Source: an uncultured Prevotellaceae bacterium
GTDB lineage: Bacteria; Bacteroidota; Bacteroidia; Bacteroidales; Bacteroidaceae
DNA length: 61,958 nt
Direction: 5' to 3'
Assembly: GCA_902800245.1 (NCBI GenBank)
Contig: CADCDY010000002.1
Span: 1-61,958, forward strand
Shown here: positions 41,877 to 50,436 of the stretch, piece by piece
Numbering within the stretch: position 1 is the first letter of the stretch
How the letters are laid out: each line of letters begins with the position of its first letter
Program-made: the position numbers and the translations under genes
The notes under the pieces: model-generated
The model's database searches: none
What the model was told of the DNA's origin: nothing
What the model saw: only the letters and a program-made list of their open reading frames with translations

Positions 41877-44399
41877 ATGCAAAAGATTTTATTTACATTA
41901 TCTTTATCATTTTTCTTTCTTGCTGCTCATGCTGAGGATCGTACTATCGACATCAGCGGTGATAATACGTCGACCAGCTATAAGTCATACAGCACCGCTA
42001 TCTCACTGCCTGCTCAGGACGTCGTAAATGTAATGATGGCGCGTTACTGCTATTTCAGTTCCAAGATTACTGGCAGCGGTGTGATGAACCTCTATGGCGG
42101 TGGCGAGCGTTGTTTCTTGGGAAACGCTGATAAGAAATGGCCCGAATGGACGGGATATACAGGCGACATCCATGTTCATCCTTTCAAGGAGAACTCATCC
42201 AGTGCAGGTTTCTGGGGTGTCGTGCTGGCACATGGCGGCAAGGCTTCGTCGCCAGAGAATGCCCTCGACGACGCACAGGGAGGCAAGGTGAATCCTTCGA
42301 TGGCCAACAATCGTGTGACCTTGCACGAGGGAGCTACTATGTGTGGCGAGGCCAATAGCAACGGCTCTGGTTTCCGCATTGGCGAACTGAACATGGAGGC
42401 AGGCTCTACGCTATATGGATGGTATAAGAAGAACCGTTCGGTCTATTACCTTTTGGGTGGTCTGAATACCGATTTTACGATGGCTGGTACCATCAAACCG
42501 ATGGATTACGACAACAGCACGTTGCTGAGCATTGTCAAAGAGGGCACGGGAACGCTCACCATCACAGGCAACGACAACTACGTGAGTGGTGCTTTGCGCA
42601 TCCTTGAAGGTCGTGTCAATATTACGAACGATTGCGATGAGGCTGAGAACCAAAAGTTGCGTGGTGCCCTTGGCGCCAAGCCCAACGCCTCTGATGCCAT
42701 AGCCTACGTTTTCGGCAAGGGTGTGCTTGGTGGCACTGGTAGCATTGGAGGTACTGTTGAAAACTACGGCACCATTGAGCCAGGTGCTGACGGCACAGGA
42801 CTGCTGACGCTGAAGAATTATGCCGAGGAAAAGGATGCCAACCTCGTGGTGCATCCGGCTTCTGTACTGCGCTTCAACGTGTCTTCTGCAGGAAACAGCA
42901 ACCATTTGAGTGTGGACGGAGAAGTGCAGTATAGCAACGTTACTGAGGACTTCCAGACAAGCGATAAGATGCCTGTCATTGAATTGGTGGTAGCTGACGA
43001 TGCTAATCTTAAGGTGGGCGATGAATTCCCTTTGATGACTAGTCGAACCATGATAGGCGACAACTGGCACTTTAACGTCCGCGCCAATAAATACACGTGG
43101 GAGATTGAAGTATTGGTGACTACAGGTTTTCCCTCAGCCACATTCTATGATGCCCGCGTTGTATCGCTTAACAATTCCGACGACCCCGACAATCCTGATA
43201 ATCCAGACAATCCTGACAACCAGATGGGTGCGTTCTACGACGACGGCATAGATGATGCCGCTGACAACAATACGCTGCGCTACTATGCCGACAAGAGCCA
43301 GAAGTCTATCGGTGTTGCGCTGGCTACCTATAAGGGTTTGCAGAGCGACCGTGATGAGGCCGGCCGGCAGTTCAACATGATGGTGTGTGAGAACGAGATG
43401 AAGATGGAGACCCTGCAACCCTCCAAGGGCTCGTTCAGTTTTGGCAGTGCTGACCAGTTGGTTAGTTTCGCCCAGAAAAACAACATGGCCATTCGCGGTC
43501 ACTGTCTTGTATGGCACTCGCAGCAACCCACCTGGCTATCTTCCGACGGTAAGAAGAACGACAAGGGTTGGACGCGCGACGAGGCACTAGAGATTATGAA
43601 GAACCACATCACCAAGGTGATGCAGCACTATAAAGGTAAGGTACGCGAGTGGGATGTCGTAAACGAATGTCTCGACGACAATCAGACCAGCGTCCGTACC
43701 AATCCTGACTGCTACGACCTGCGTAAACAGAGTGTGTGGCAGGTGGCCATTGGCGACGACTATATAGACTCTGCCTTTGTCTTTGCCCACCGTGCTGATC
43801 CCGATGCCATTCTTTATCTCAATGACTATGGCGTAGAACTACAGGGTAAGGCTAAGACCGCAGCGTTCTATAACCTTGCTGTACGCCTGAAGAACGATGG
43901 TATTCCCATTGACGGTGTCGGCTTGCAATGTCACTTCTCCATTGGCGATGTGGACAGTGTGAAGCTCGACAATACTATTAAGCGTTTTGGGGAGGCTGGC
44001 TTGAAGTGTATCATCACTGAGCTCGACATGGGCATCCCCTCGACCTCCGAGGCGAATCAGTTAGAACAGGCCCGCAATTATCGCGTCATTACCGACATCA
44101 TGCTCAATCACGACAACTGTCCGAGTATGCTCATTTGGGGCATCAAGGATAATGACAGTTGGCGCGAGGTTTCCAATCCGTTGCTCTATACGGCAGGACT
44201 GGATAAGAAACCCGCTTGGTATGCCGTACGCTCTGCCCTGCGACATCGTACGCTCAACCTCTCATCCATAAGTTCTGTGCTTAACGATTCCATTGTGACT
44301 GAGGGTCCCGTTTACACCCTCGATGGTCGTCGCGTCAATGGTTCCGCCCTGCGTCCGGGCATCTATATCAAGAATGGCAAGAAATTTATCATTAAATAA
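41877..44399 (+). CDS. Modular GH10 endo-xylanase with autotransporter-like N-terminal repeats and sorting tail
   Basis: An 840-residue secreted xylanase. After the signal peptide (ending AAHAE), about 400 residues form a beta-rich region including GTGTLTITGNDNYVSGALRI, which reads like the autotransporter-associated beta-strand repeat. A DNPDNPDNPDN linker follows. The GH10 domain (about 450-790) has LRGHCLVWHS-like AIRGHCLVWHSQQPTWL, acid/base Glu597 in EWDVVNECLD and nucleophile Glu715 in CIITELDMG. The end, YTLDGRRVNGSALRPGIYI then KNGKKFIIK, is a T9SS-like C-terminal sorting tail. The ATG at 41877 gives a clear signal peptide; a longer frame would overlap the GH31 gene. Confidence 0.9.
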   Translation: MQKILFTLSLSFFFLAAHAEDRTIDISGDNTSTSYKSYSTAISLPAQDVVNVMMARYCYFSSKITGSGVMNLYGGGERCFLGNADKKWPEWTGYTGDIHVHPFKENSSSAGFWGVVLAHGGKASSPENALDDAQGGKVNPSMANNRVTLHEGATMCGEANSNGSGFRIGELNMEAGSTLYGWYKKNRSVYYLLGGLNTDFTMAGTIKPMDYDNSTLLSIVKEGTGTLTITGNDNYVSGALRILEGRVNITNDCDEAENQKLRGALGAKPNASDAIAYVFGKGVLGGTGSIGGTVENYGTIEPGADGTGLLTLKNYAEEKDANLVVHPASVLRFNVSSAGNSNHLSVDGEVQYSNVTEDFQTSDKMPVIELVVADDANLKVGDEFPLMTSRTMIGDNWHFNVRANKYTWEIEVLVTTGFPSATFYDARVVSLNNSDDPDNPDNPDNPDNQMGAFYDDGIDDAADNNTLRYYADKSQKSIGVALATYKGLQSDRDEAGRQFNMMVCENEMKMETLQPSKGSFSFGSADQLVSFAQKNNMAIRGHCLVWHSQQPTWLSSDGKKNDKGWTRDEALEIMKNHITKVMQHYKGKVREWDVVNECLDDNQTSVRTNPDCYDLRKQSVWQVAIGDDYIDSAFVFAHRADPDAILYLNDYGVELQGKAKTAAFYNLAVRLKNDGIPIDGVGLQCHFSIGDVDSVKLDNTIKRFGEAGLKCIITELDMGIPSTSEANQLEQARNYRVITDIMLNHDNCPSMLIWGIKDNDSWREVSNPLLYTAGLDKKPAWYAVRSALRHRTLNLSSISSVLNDSIVTEGPVYTLDGRRVNGSALRPGIYIKNGKKFIIK

Positions 44400-44417
44400 T
44401 AACATTATTATCAAACT

Positions 44418-46247
44418 ATGAAGAAGATTCTTATTGTTGTATGTGCGCTGTGCTGTCAATTGCTGTCACAGGCACAACCCGCTGGAGGCTTTGGTGGCTT
44501 CCAAGGACCGAAAGTAGACCTTCCCACCTCTCAGGAGTGGAAGGACATCAACTATGCTGGCGATGACCAGGCCTATCACACCTGTGACATTTACCTGCCC
44601 AAGAAGGAGGCTGCCAGCTATCCAGTCGTTATCCATGTCTATGGCAGTGCGTGGTTCAGCAACAACGGCAAGGGCATGGCCGACCTTGGCACCATCGGCA
44701 AGTCGCTGCTCGAAGCAGGCTATGCCGTCGTTTGCCCTAACCACCGTAGCAGTATGGATGCCAAGTGGCCTGCCCAGATTCACGACATCCGTGCCGTCAT
44801 CCGTTTCGTCCGTGGTGAGGCTGCAAAGTATAAGTTCGACACGTCGTTCATCGCCACCAGCGGATTCTCTTCCGGTGGTCATCTGGCCTCTATCGCTGCA
44901 ACCACTACTGGTCTGAAGCAGACGAAGGTGGGCACTTATGACATCGACCTCGAAGGCACCGTTGGCAATTTCCTCAGCGAGAGCAGCAGTGTCAATGCTG
45001 CCTGCGACTGGTCTGGTCCTGTGGACCTTACCAATATGGACTGCGGCGAGGGTATGAAGATGGGTGAGAACAGTCCTGAGGACGTGCTGCTCAACTCGAA
45101 GCTGGCCAAGGAACCCGACAAGTATCGCAGCCTCAGTGCTACCTACTATGTCAACAAAAACAATCCTCCCATCATCATCTTCCACGGTGACAAGGACAAT
45201 GTCGTTCCCAACTGTCAGGGTAAGGAGTTCTACGAGTTGCTGAAGGCTGCCGGTGTCAAAACCGAGGCCACGTTCCCCGCTGAGGGTGGTCACGGTGGTC
45301 CCCAGATGTATACTGAGGAGAACCTGAAGAAGATGGTTTGCTTCCTCGATTGTGTGCGCAATGGTGGCAATATGAGCTGCTGCGACAAGCCTTGCTGCAA
45401 GAAGGAAGCCAAGACGCGTATCCTCGAGGAAGGCGGTACGGGTGCCTATAAGGCAATCATGCGCGAAGAGCCCACACTGCCTGAGCATACCATTTTCGTG
45501 CCTCAGGACCTCTCTGCCTTCGGACCTGCCAAGTTGCTGCCTGTGCTCGTATGGGGCAATGGTGCTTGCGCCAACTCTCCCTTCGAACACATGAACTTCC
45601 TCAACGAGATTGCCTCCAACGGCTTCATCGTTCTTGCTACGGGTGACATCCCCATGACCGACGAGTGGTACAAGGGCCCCATGTCACGTGCTGAGCAGCA
45701 GATAGAGTCCATCGACTGGATCATTGCCCAGAATGCCGACCCCAAGTCGCCCTACTATCAGAAGATTGACACCAAGGCCATCTGTGTTGCCGGCATGTCG
45801 TGTGGTGGTCTGCAGACGCTCTTCAACTGTGCCGACCCACGTATCAAGGCGCTCATGATTTGCAACAGCGGACTTTTCAACGAGCAGAATGCCGGTCAGG
45901 CTGTCGGTGGCATGCCCATGCCGAAGAAGGAGAAACTCAACGAGATTCATACTCCCATCATGTATATGCTCGGTGGTCCTGAGGACATCGCCTACGGCAA
46001 CGGTATGGATGACTTCAAGCGCATCCAGCATGTTCCCTGCTGTGCCATCAATTTCCCAGTGGGGCACGGAGGCACTTATCGTCAGCCTCACGGTGGCGAG
46101 TTCACCATTCCCGCCCTCGCCTGGCTCCAGTGGCAGCTGCAGGGCAACAAGGAGGCCGCCAAGATGTTTATCGGCAAGAACCCTCAGCTCCTCCAACGTA
46201 AGGATTGGACTCTCGAGTCTAACAAGCTCTTCAAAAAGCTGAAGTAA
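44418..46247 (+). CDS. Two-domain carbohydrate esterase
   Basis: A 609-residue exported protein with two alpha/beta-hydrolase domains. Domain 1 (about 30-315) resembles BD-FAE/acetyl-xylan esterases: VVIHVYGSAWF, nucleophile Ser in SGFSSGGH, Asp in FHGDKDNVVP and His in GGHGGPQMY. A Cys-rich linker (CCDKPCCKK) follows. Domain 2 (about 340-600) has VLVWGNGACANSPFE, Ser in VAGMSCGGLQT and His in GHGGTYRQPHGG. Likely roles are removal of acetyl or feruloyl groups from xylan. Its place after a xylanase fits. Its signal sequence closely resembles that of the next gene. Confidence 0.85.
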   Translation: MKKILIVVCALCCQLLSQAQPAGGFGGFQGPKVDLPTSQEWKDINYAGDDQAYHTCDIYLPKKEAASYPVVIHVYGSAWFSNNGKGMADLGTIGKSLLEAGYAVVCPNHRSSMDAKWPAQIHDIRAVIRFVRGEAAKYKFDTSFIATSGFSSGGHLASIAATTTGLKQTKVGTYDIDLEGTVGNFLSESSSVNAACDWSGPVDLTNMDCGEGMKMGENSPEDVLLNSKLAKEPDKYRSLSATYYVNKNNPPIIIFHGDKDNVVPNCQGKEFYELLKAAGVKTEATFPAEGGHGGPQMYTEENLKKMVCFLDCVRNGGNMSCCDKPCCKKEAKTRILEEGGTGAYKAIMREEPTLPEHTIFVPQDLSAFGPAKLLPVLVWGNGACANSPFEHMNFLNEIASNGFIVLATGDIPMTDEWYKGPMSRAEQQIESIDWIIAQNADPKSPYYQKIDTKAICVAGMSCGGLQTLFNCADPRIKALMICNSGLFNEQNAGQAVGGMPMPKKEKLNEIHTPIMYMLGGPEDIAYGNGMDDFKRIQHVPCCAINFPVGHGGTYRQPHGGEFTIPALAWLQWQLQGNKEAAKMFIGKNPQLLQRKDWTLESNKLFKKLK

Positions 46248-46270
46248 TACATATCTGAATTAAGAAGTTT

Positions 46271-46954
46271 ATGATTACATATAAGAAGATTTTATTTGTT
46301 GTATGTGCCCTGTGCTGTCAGCTGCCGGCACAGGCACAGTTCGGCAGTTTGGTGAATCGAGCAAAGTCGAAAGTCACACAGAAGGCCGAGCAGGTAGTGC
46401 AAGAAAAGACCGACGAGGTGCTGAACGGCAACGAACAGCCCACGCAGAAGGCTCCAGAGCAAGTGAAGCAGACCGAGGTAGATCAGACGACATCGGCAAC
46501 GGTAAAGGCCGCGCCGGAAACCACTGAGAAGCCTGCTGTTACGACTACGACCACCCGTACGACGGTGTCCACCGCCCGTCCGGCTCAGCAGACCAATACC
46601 AGCCGTAACACAAAGCAGAACCTCTGGTGGGGCGGCAGCATCTTTGGCGAGTTGCGTCCAGACGGTAACGTCGTCATCAACGGCTCCTCGCAGGGTAAGA
46701 TTCAGAATGGCAATATCTGGGTCGGCGGCAGCATAGAAGGCAAAATCGAGAATAATGGCAACATCCGCAAGGGCGGCTCCATCGTTGGTAAAGTAGAAGA
46801 CAACGGCAACATACGCCTCGGCGGTTCCATCGTCGGAAAGATAGAAGACAATGGTAAAGTCTGGAAAGGCGGTAGTGTTGTCGGCAAGGTTAGCAACATG
46901 ACTGACAAACGCAAAATCGCCGTCATCTATTTCTTCGGTTTCTACCGCTTTTGA
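46271..46954 (+). CDS. Exported protein with 16-residue bactofilin-like repeats
   Basis: A 227-residue protein with signal peptide (KKILFVVCALCCQLPAQAQ). A Thr/Glu/Lys-rich middle leads to a C-terminal array of about 16-residue repeats: GGSIEGKIENNGNIRK, GGSIVGKVEDNGNIRL, GGSIVGKIEDNGKVWK, GGSVVGKV. Short Gly-x-hydrophobic-x repeats of this kind form right-handed beta solenoids as in bactofilins (polymer-forming cytoskeletal proteins). Here the protein is exported, so it may form an extracellular or periplasmic filament or scaffold. It is last in the first hemicellulose gene run. Confidence 0.7.
   Translation: MITYKKILFVVCALCCQLPAQAQFGSLVNRAKSKVTQKAEQVVQEKTDEVLNGNEQPTQKAPEQVKQTEVDQTTSATVKAAPETTEKPAVTTTTTRTTVSTARPAQQTNTSRNTKQNLWWGGSIFGELRPDGNVVINGSSQGKIQNGNIWVGGSIEGKIENNGNIRKGGSIVGKVEDNGNIRLGGSIVGKIEDNGKVWKGGSVVGKVSNMTDKRKIAVIYFFGFYRF
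46724..46891 (+). repeat. 48-base tandem repeat within the gene at 46271
   Basis: Three full 48-base units (46724-46771, 46772-46819, 46820-46867) and a partial fourth encode the GGSI.GK.E.NG repeats. The units differ at synonymous sites, so they are not recent duplicates. Confidence 0.75.
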
Positions 46955-47178
46955 AACACACTGGCATTGACAGCACGTCGGACAATGAGCCGCGCGTCAT
47001 GATTCGCTTGGCACAGAAGGGTTCTGTGTTCGTCGGACTGTACAGTGGACATCGCGCCCGAGCATTGCGTCCTATTCCCATGATAACTTTCAAAACTCTT
47101 GTGTTGTCATCTTCACGTGGTCAGTGTGGCGTTGCATTCCAAACATGTTACCTTCGTTAACAGCAGCATACATATTAC

Positions 47179-48117
47179 CTAACCTGCGTTATTAAGATAA
47201 TATTCGGACTCCACGGTAATCACCGATGTCTTGTAACTATCCTCCACAGCCTTTGCCAGACTACACAGGTCTGGACCGAATGCGCTCTCGTTGAGCACCA
47301 ACTGGCAGTTGCTGCGTAGCCAATTGCCACTCACGGCCTCTCGGCTGACGATGATGCCAGCAGCCACTACGTCGCCGCCACGGCCGAGGACAAAGTTGAA
47401 GTGGTCGGCATCGAACTCGCAAATGGAGAAGTTCAGTTCGTTCTTCCTGTTCGAGCATGGGAAACCGCCCTGACCGTCCACAATTTCCGTCGTCATCGGA
47501 GCACCCGAGCCGTCGGCGTTGCGGGGGTCGAGCACAAGGCGAGCGACCTCCACCTCGTAGTCGTCTTCGTGTTTCTGCACAGTCACGAACGTCACCATGT
47601 CACCGCGTTGCAGCCCCCATGCCGTGATAAAGTCGGCGTAGGTTTGGCCTGGCGCATTGACATGGGCCACGCTCTTCTCAGCCCCTGAGCCAGTTGAAGG
47701 GTTGCTCTTGATGCTCACCGCGACCTCGGGCAGATGCCCCTCGGAAATGATGGCTGCGAAGGGCGTCCACTTTCTGTCCTTAATGGGTGTAAACTGGTAG
47801 AACTGATCTAGCCCCTGACCTGATGCCACAAGTGTTGTCGCGTGCTCACGAAGGTACTTCAGATTGACCTTCTTGAATTTGTTCATACACTCGAAGGCAT
47901 TGTTGTAGTCTTCGAAGGAATGATTACAGATTTCCTTCAACCTACTGTAGCTTTTGTTTACAGTCTTGACAAGGACTCGATGCAGTGATTGGTCCTCAGT
48001 CTTAGGATTCTTCGGCTTAGTATTAGTTCGTGCGATGGTCTTTCCCAAACGTTGATAGTACGTCATGTTACCGACCTTTCCGATAGCGCCGTACATGTTT
48101 TTCGTCATTTCTGCCAT
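47179..48117 (-). CDS. DUF6266-like protein
   Basis: A 312-residue protein with no signal peptide. The beginning MYGAIGKVGNMTYYQRLGKTIAR and KTEDQSLHR follow the DUF6266 pattern (GaiGKvGn...GK...R) of Bacteroidetes proteins whose role is unknown. The rest is beta-rich. It lies on the opposite strand between the two hemicellulose gene runs and has its own promoter cassette and an unusual repeated leader. It looks like an inserted unit and not part of sugar use. The 224 bases between it and the gene at 46271 contain no clear feature. Confidence 0.65.
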   Translation of the reverse strand: MAEMTKNMYGAIGKVGNMTYYQRLGKTIARTNTKPKNPKTEDQSLHRVLVKTVNKSYSRLKEICNHSFEDYNNAFECMNKFKKVNLKYLREHATTLVASGQGLDQFYQFTPIKDRKWTPFAAIISEGHLPEVAVSIKSNPSTGSGAEKSVAHVNAPGQTYADFITAWGLQRGDMVTFVTVQKHEDDYEVEVARLVLDPRNADGSGAPMTTEIVDGQGGFPCSNRKNELNFSICEFDADHFNFVLGRGGDVVAAGIIVSREAVSGNWLRSNCQLVLNESAFGPDLCSLAKAVEDSYKTSVITVESEYYLNNAG

Positions 48118-48164
48118 AATTCTGCTTGTATTTATTTCATGTTTTACTCATTTATAACTCTACT

Positions 48165-48238
48165 ATATCTCTAATTCTTAAACTAGAGATAAACTAGAGA
48201 TGAATTAGAGAAGAACTAGAGATGAATTAGAGATATCT
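48165..48238 (-). repeat. Five 11-base iterons in the leader of the DUF6266-like gene
   Basis: From 48184 to 48238 the plus strand reads five consecutive 11-base units: TAGAGATAAAC, TAGAGATGAAT, TAGAGAAGAAC, TAGAGATGAAT, TAGAGATATCT. The outer parts also pair: ATATCTCTAATTC (48165-48177) with GAATTAGAGATAT (48224-48236). The units start within a few bases of the expected transcription start, so they would lie in the mRNA leader as well as next to the promoter. Confidence 0.85.
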
Positions 48239-48240
48239 CT

Positions 48241-48334
48241 GGTGCAAAGTTACGAATAAGTGAGGAAATTACCAAATTTATTTGGATATTTTCGAACGAG
48301 AGTAATTTCTCGCATAGCGAAAAGGTACGAATAA
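48241..48334 (-). repeat. Promoter-linked repeat cassette, copy 3
   Basis: On the minus strand: TTATTCGTACCTTTTCGC, TATGCGAGAAATTACTCTCG, TTCG, A-rich part, then TTCCTCACTTATTCGTAACT plus TTGCACC. It matches copies 1 and 2 in order and sequence. From 48335 to 48495 I see no gene; the bases there are AT-rich with no further named element. Confidence 0.75.
48245..48275 (-). promoter_or_regulatory. Promoter for the DUF6266-like gene
   Basis: Minus strand TTG (48275-48273) and TAACTTTG (48252-48245) with 20 bases between. Confidence 0.75.
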
Positions 48335-48495
48335 ATAATCAAAGAACCAAAAGAAAACTAGTTTTTTTATTTTTTGGATTAGGGGACGCATGAAAAATAG
48401 AACTAGCCAAGGAATGGCCGTACAAAAAGTCGGATGATGTTACATAAAAGAAAAATCGTGTTACAAACAGGGGTGGTGGTGTAAAGATTTTTTTG

Positions 48496-48503
48496 TAACT
48501 TTG
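48496..48503 (+). promoter_or_regulatory. -7 box for the gene at 48509
   Basis: TAACTTTG followed by CACCC and the ATG, a 5-base gap like that of the fic gene. No TTG at usual spacing. Confidence 0.55.
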
Positions 48504-48508
48504 CACCC

Positions 48509-50389
48509 ATGTTAAAAAAACATATGCTAAAACAAGTGCAAGACAATGCTCAGGCCAAGGGTCAGGGCATGATGGGAATGATTAGAAACCACCCCTCCAT
48601 TGCGGTGTGGCTTGTTGCGTTATTTGCAGTAGCCGTGGTGCTGCTGACGTATGAACGCCATGTATTGTGGAAAATCCAGGAGCAGAGTCTGTGGCTGGAT
48701 ACTCCACTGTTTTTCAAACAATTGATGGTGGTGCCCGGAGGGCTGCTGATGTATGTCGGAACCTTCCTGACGCAGTTGCTGTACTATCCGTTGCTGGGTG
48801 TGCTTGTGCTGTGCGGGCTGTGGTGGTTGATGATGTGGCTGATGAAGCGTGCGTTCAGCGTCAGCGAACAGTGGGCACCGTTGTTGCTGGTGCCGGTGGC
48901 ATTGCTTCTGATAGCGAATACGGAGATGGGATACTGGATATACACCATCAAGTTGCGAGGCTGGTATTTTGTCGCAACAGTAGGTGTGACGGTGATTGCC
49001 GCACTGCTATGGGTATTCCGCGCGGTGTCTGCATCGAGACTGTGGCGCCGTGTACTGATGGTGGCTGTGGCTGTTGTCGGTTATCCGCTGTTTGGAAGCT
49101 ACGGTCTGGCTGCCGTAGTGCTGATGGCGATAGGGAGTTGGCGACTGGACGGTGATAAGTGGCAGTCAGTGGTGGACACCATTATCGGCGCGTTGGTCGT
49201 AGTGGCCGTGCCGCTGTTGTGCTATCAGTATGTATACTATCAGACGAACATGGTGAACCTTTGGTGGACGGCACTGCCCATCTTCAAGATTATTGAGGAG
49301 AATACTGAGTATTATATCCCGTATGCCCTGCTGGGCGTGTGCTTATTGCTGCTGGTAGTGGTAAAATGGACGAAGGAAGACGTGAATGGCAAGAAGTGGC
49401 GGACAATTGTTGTTGTGGCCGTGCTGGCTGCGACGGTTTATGGTGTGTGGTATGGCTGGATGAAGGACGAGAACTTCCACCGCGAGGCTGCCATGTATCA
49501 CTACGTAGAGCAGTGTCGCTGGGAGGACGTGCTGGAGGAAGCCGACAAACAGCAGGATGTGACGACACGATCGGTGGTGATGATGAGGACTCTGGCTCTG
49601 TCGCGACTGGGCCGTCAGAGTACTGAGATGTACCGCTATCCCAATGGTTCGAAGAAGCCTGCGTCGCCCTTTGCCCCTCCAGCATCGATGATAGTCGGCG
49701 ACTTGATATACTATCATTACGGCATGCTGAACGATTGTCACCACATGTGTATTGAGGCTGGCGTGGAGTTTGGCTGGCGTCATGAGCACCTGAAATATCT
49801 GGCGCGCTGCGGGTTGATGGCCAACGAGATAAATGTCATATATAAGTACACCGGAATATTGAAACACACGCTGTTTCACGGCGGGTGGGCAGAACATATG
49901 GAGATGTTGCAGCAGCATCCGAAGATGATGGAGGAGGACGAGGAAGCTGGTCCTGTTATGCACATGCTGCATTATCCGGATATGGTCGGTGCCGACCGCG
50001 GTTATGCGGAAAGATACCTAATGAACCATCTGGCAATGCTGGATAGCGATGACCCGTATTTTCAGGAGCAGTGTCTGCTGGCTACGTTGTGGACCAAGAA
50101 TGTCGAACAGTTTTGGAGGCGATTTGTGGTCTATCTGAAACAGCATCCCAACAGACCAATTCCCCGATACTATCAGGAGGCCGCCTATCTCTATTCCGAT
50201 TTGGCAGGCGGTGCGCCTGTGAAGATTCCATACGACAATGGCGTGAAGGAAACTTATAAGCAATTTGTGGAGTTGTTACAGAAGTATGACGGCAGAGACC
50301 TGCCCGATGTGCGTGCGGCATTGTATCCATTGTTTGGCGACACATTCTTTTTTGAATATTATCTGACAGGTGATGTGGCATATCTGTAA
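48509..50389 (+). CDS. DUF6057-like multi-pass membrane protein
   Basis: A 626-residue inner-membrane protein with about eight to nine helices in the first 350 residues (for example VWLVALFAVAVVLLTY, LLLVPVALLLIANTEMGYWI, IVVVAVLAATVYGVWYGW). The last 270 residues are soluble and helical, with TPR-like spacing, and end FFFEYYLTGDVAYL. This plan fits DUF6057 proteins, which in Bacteroidales often stand next to a PD40 lipoprotein, as here. Function unknown. ATG at 48509 lies 5 bases after the -7 box; ATG at 48524 is the alternative start. Confidence 0.7.
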   Translation: MLKKHMLKQVQDNAQAKGQGMMGMIRNHPSIAVWLVALFAVAVVLLTYERHVLWKIQEQSLWLDTPLFFKQLMVVPGGLLMYVGTFLTQLLYYPLLGVLVLCGLWWLMMWLMKRAFSVSEQWAPLLLVPVALLLIANTEMGYWIYTIKLRGWYFVATVGVTVIAALLWVFRAVSASRLWRRVLMVAVAVVGYPLFGSYGLAAVVLMAIGSWRLDGDKWQSVVDTIIGALVVVAVPLLCYQYVYYQTNMVNLWWTALPIFKIIEENTEYYIPYALLGVCLLLLVVVKWTKEDVNGKKWRTIVVVAVLAATVYGVWYGWMKDENFHREAAMYHYVEQCRWEDVLEEADKQQDVTTRSVVMMRTLALSRLGRQSTEMYRYPNGSKKPASPFAPPASMIVGDLIYYHYGMLNDCHHMCIEAGVEFGWRHEHLKYLARCGLMANEINVIYKYTGILKHTLFHGGWAEHMEMLQQHPKMMEEDEEAGPVMHMLHYPDMVGADRGYAERYLMNHLAMLDSDDPYFQEQCLLATLWTKNVEQFWRRFVVYLKQHPNRPIPRYYQEAAYLYSDLAGGAPVKIPYDNGVKETYKQFVELLQKYDGRDLPDVRAALYPLFGDTFFFEYYLTGDVAYL

Positions 50390-50436
50390 GATGTCAGATG
50401 TAAGAAGTAAGATGTAAGAAGTAAGATGTAAAAAGT
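50390..50436 (+). repeat. Tandem GTAAGAAGTAAGAT spacer
   Basis: Three near-copies of GTAAGAAGTAAGAT fill the gap before the start at 50437; the same unit occurs at 3131-3156. Confidence 0.7.

Noticed and set aside
46951-47160. A 69-codon frame beginning with TTG after the repeat protein
   Set aside because: Its start lies within the stop of the previous gene, there is no promoter and the product is not recognisable. It may be a remnant, but I cannot support it.
48184-48238. CRISPR array
   Set aside because: The repeats are 11 bases with no spacers and there are no cas genes in the window.
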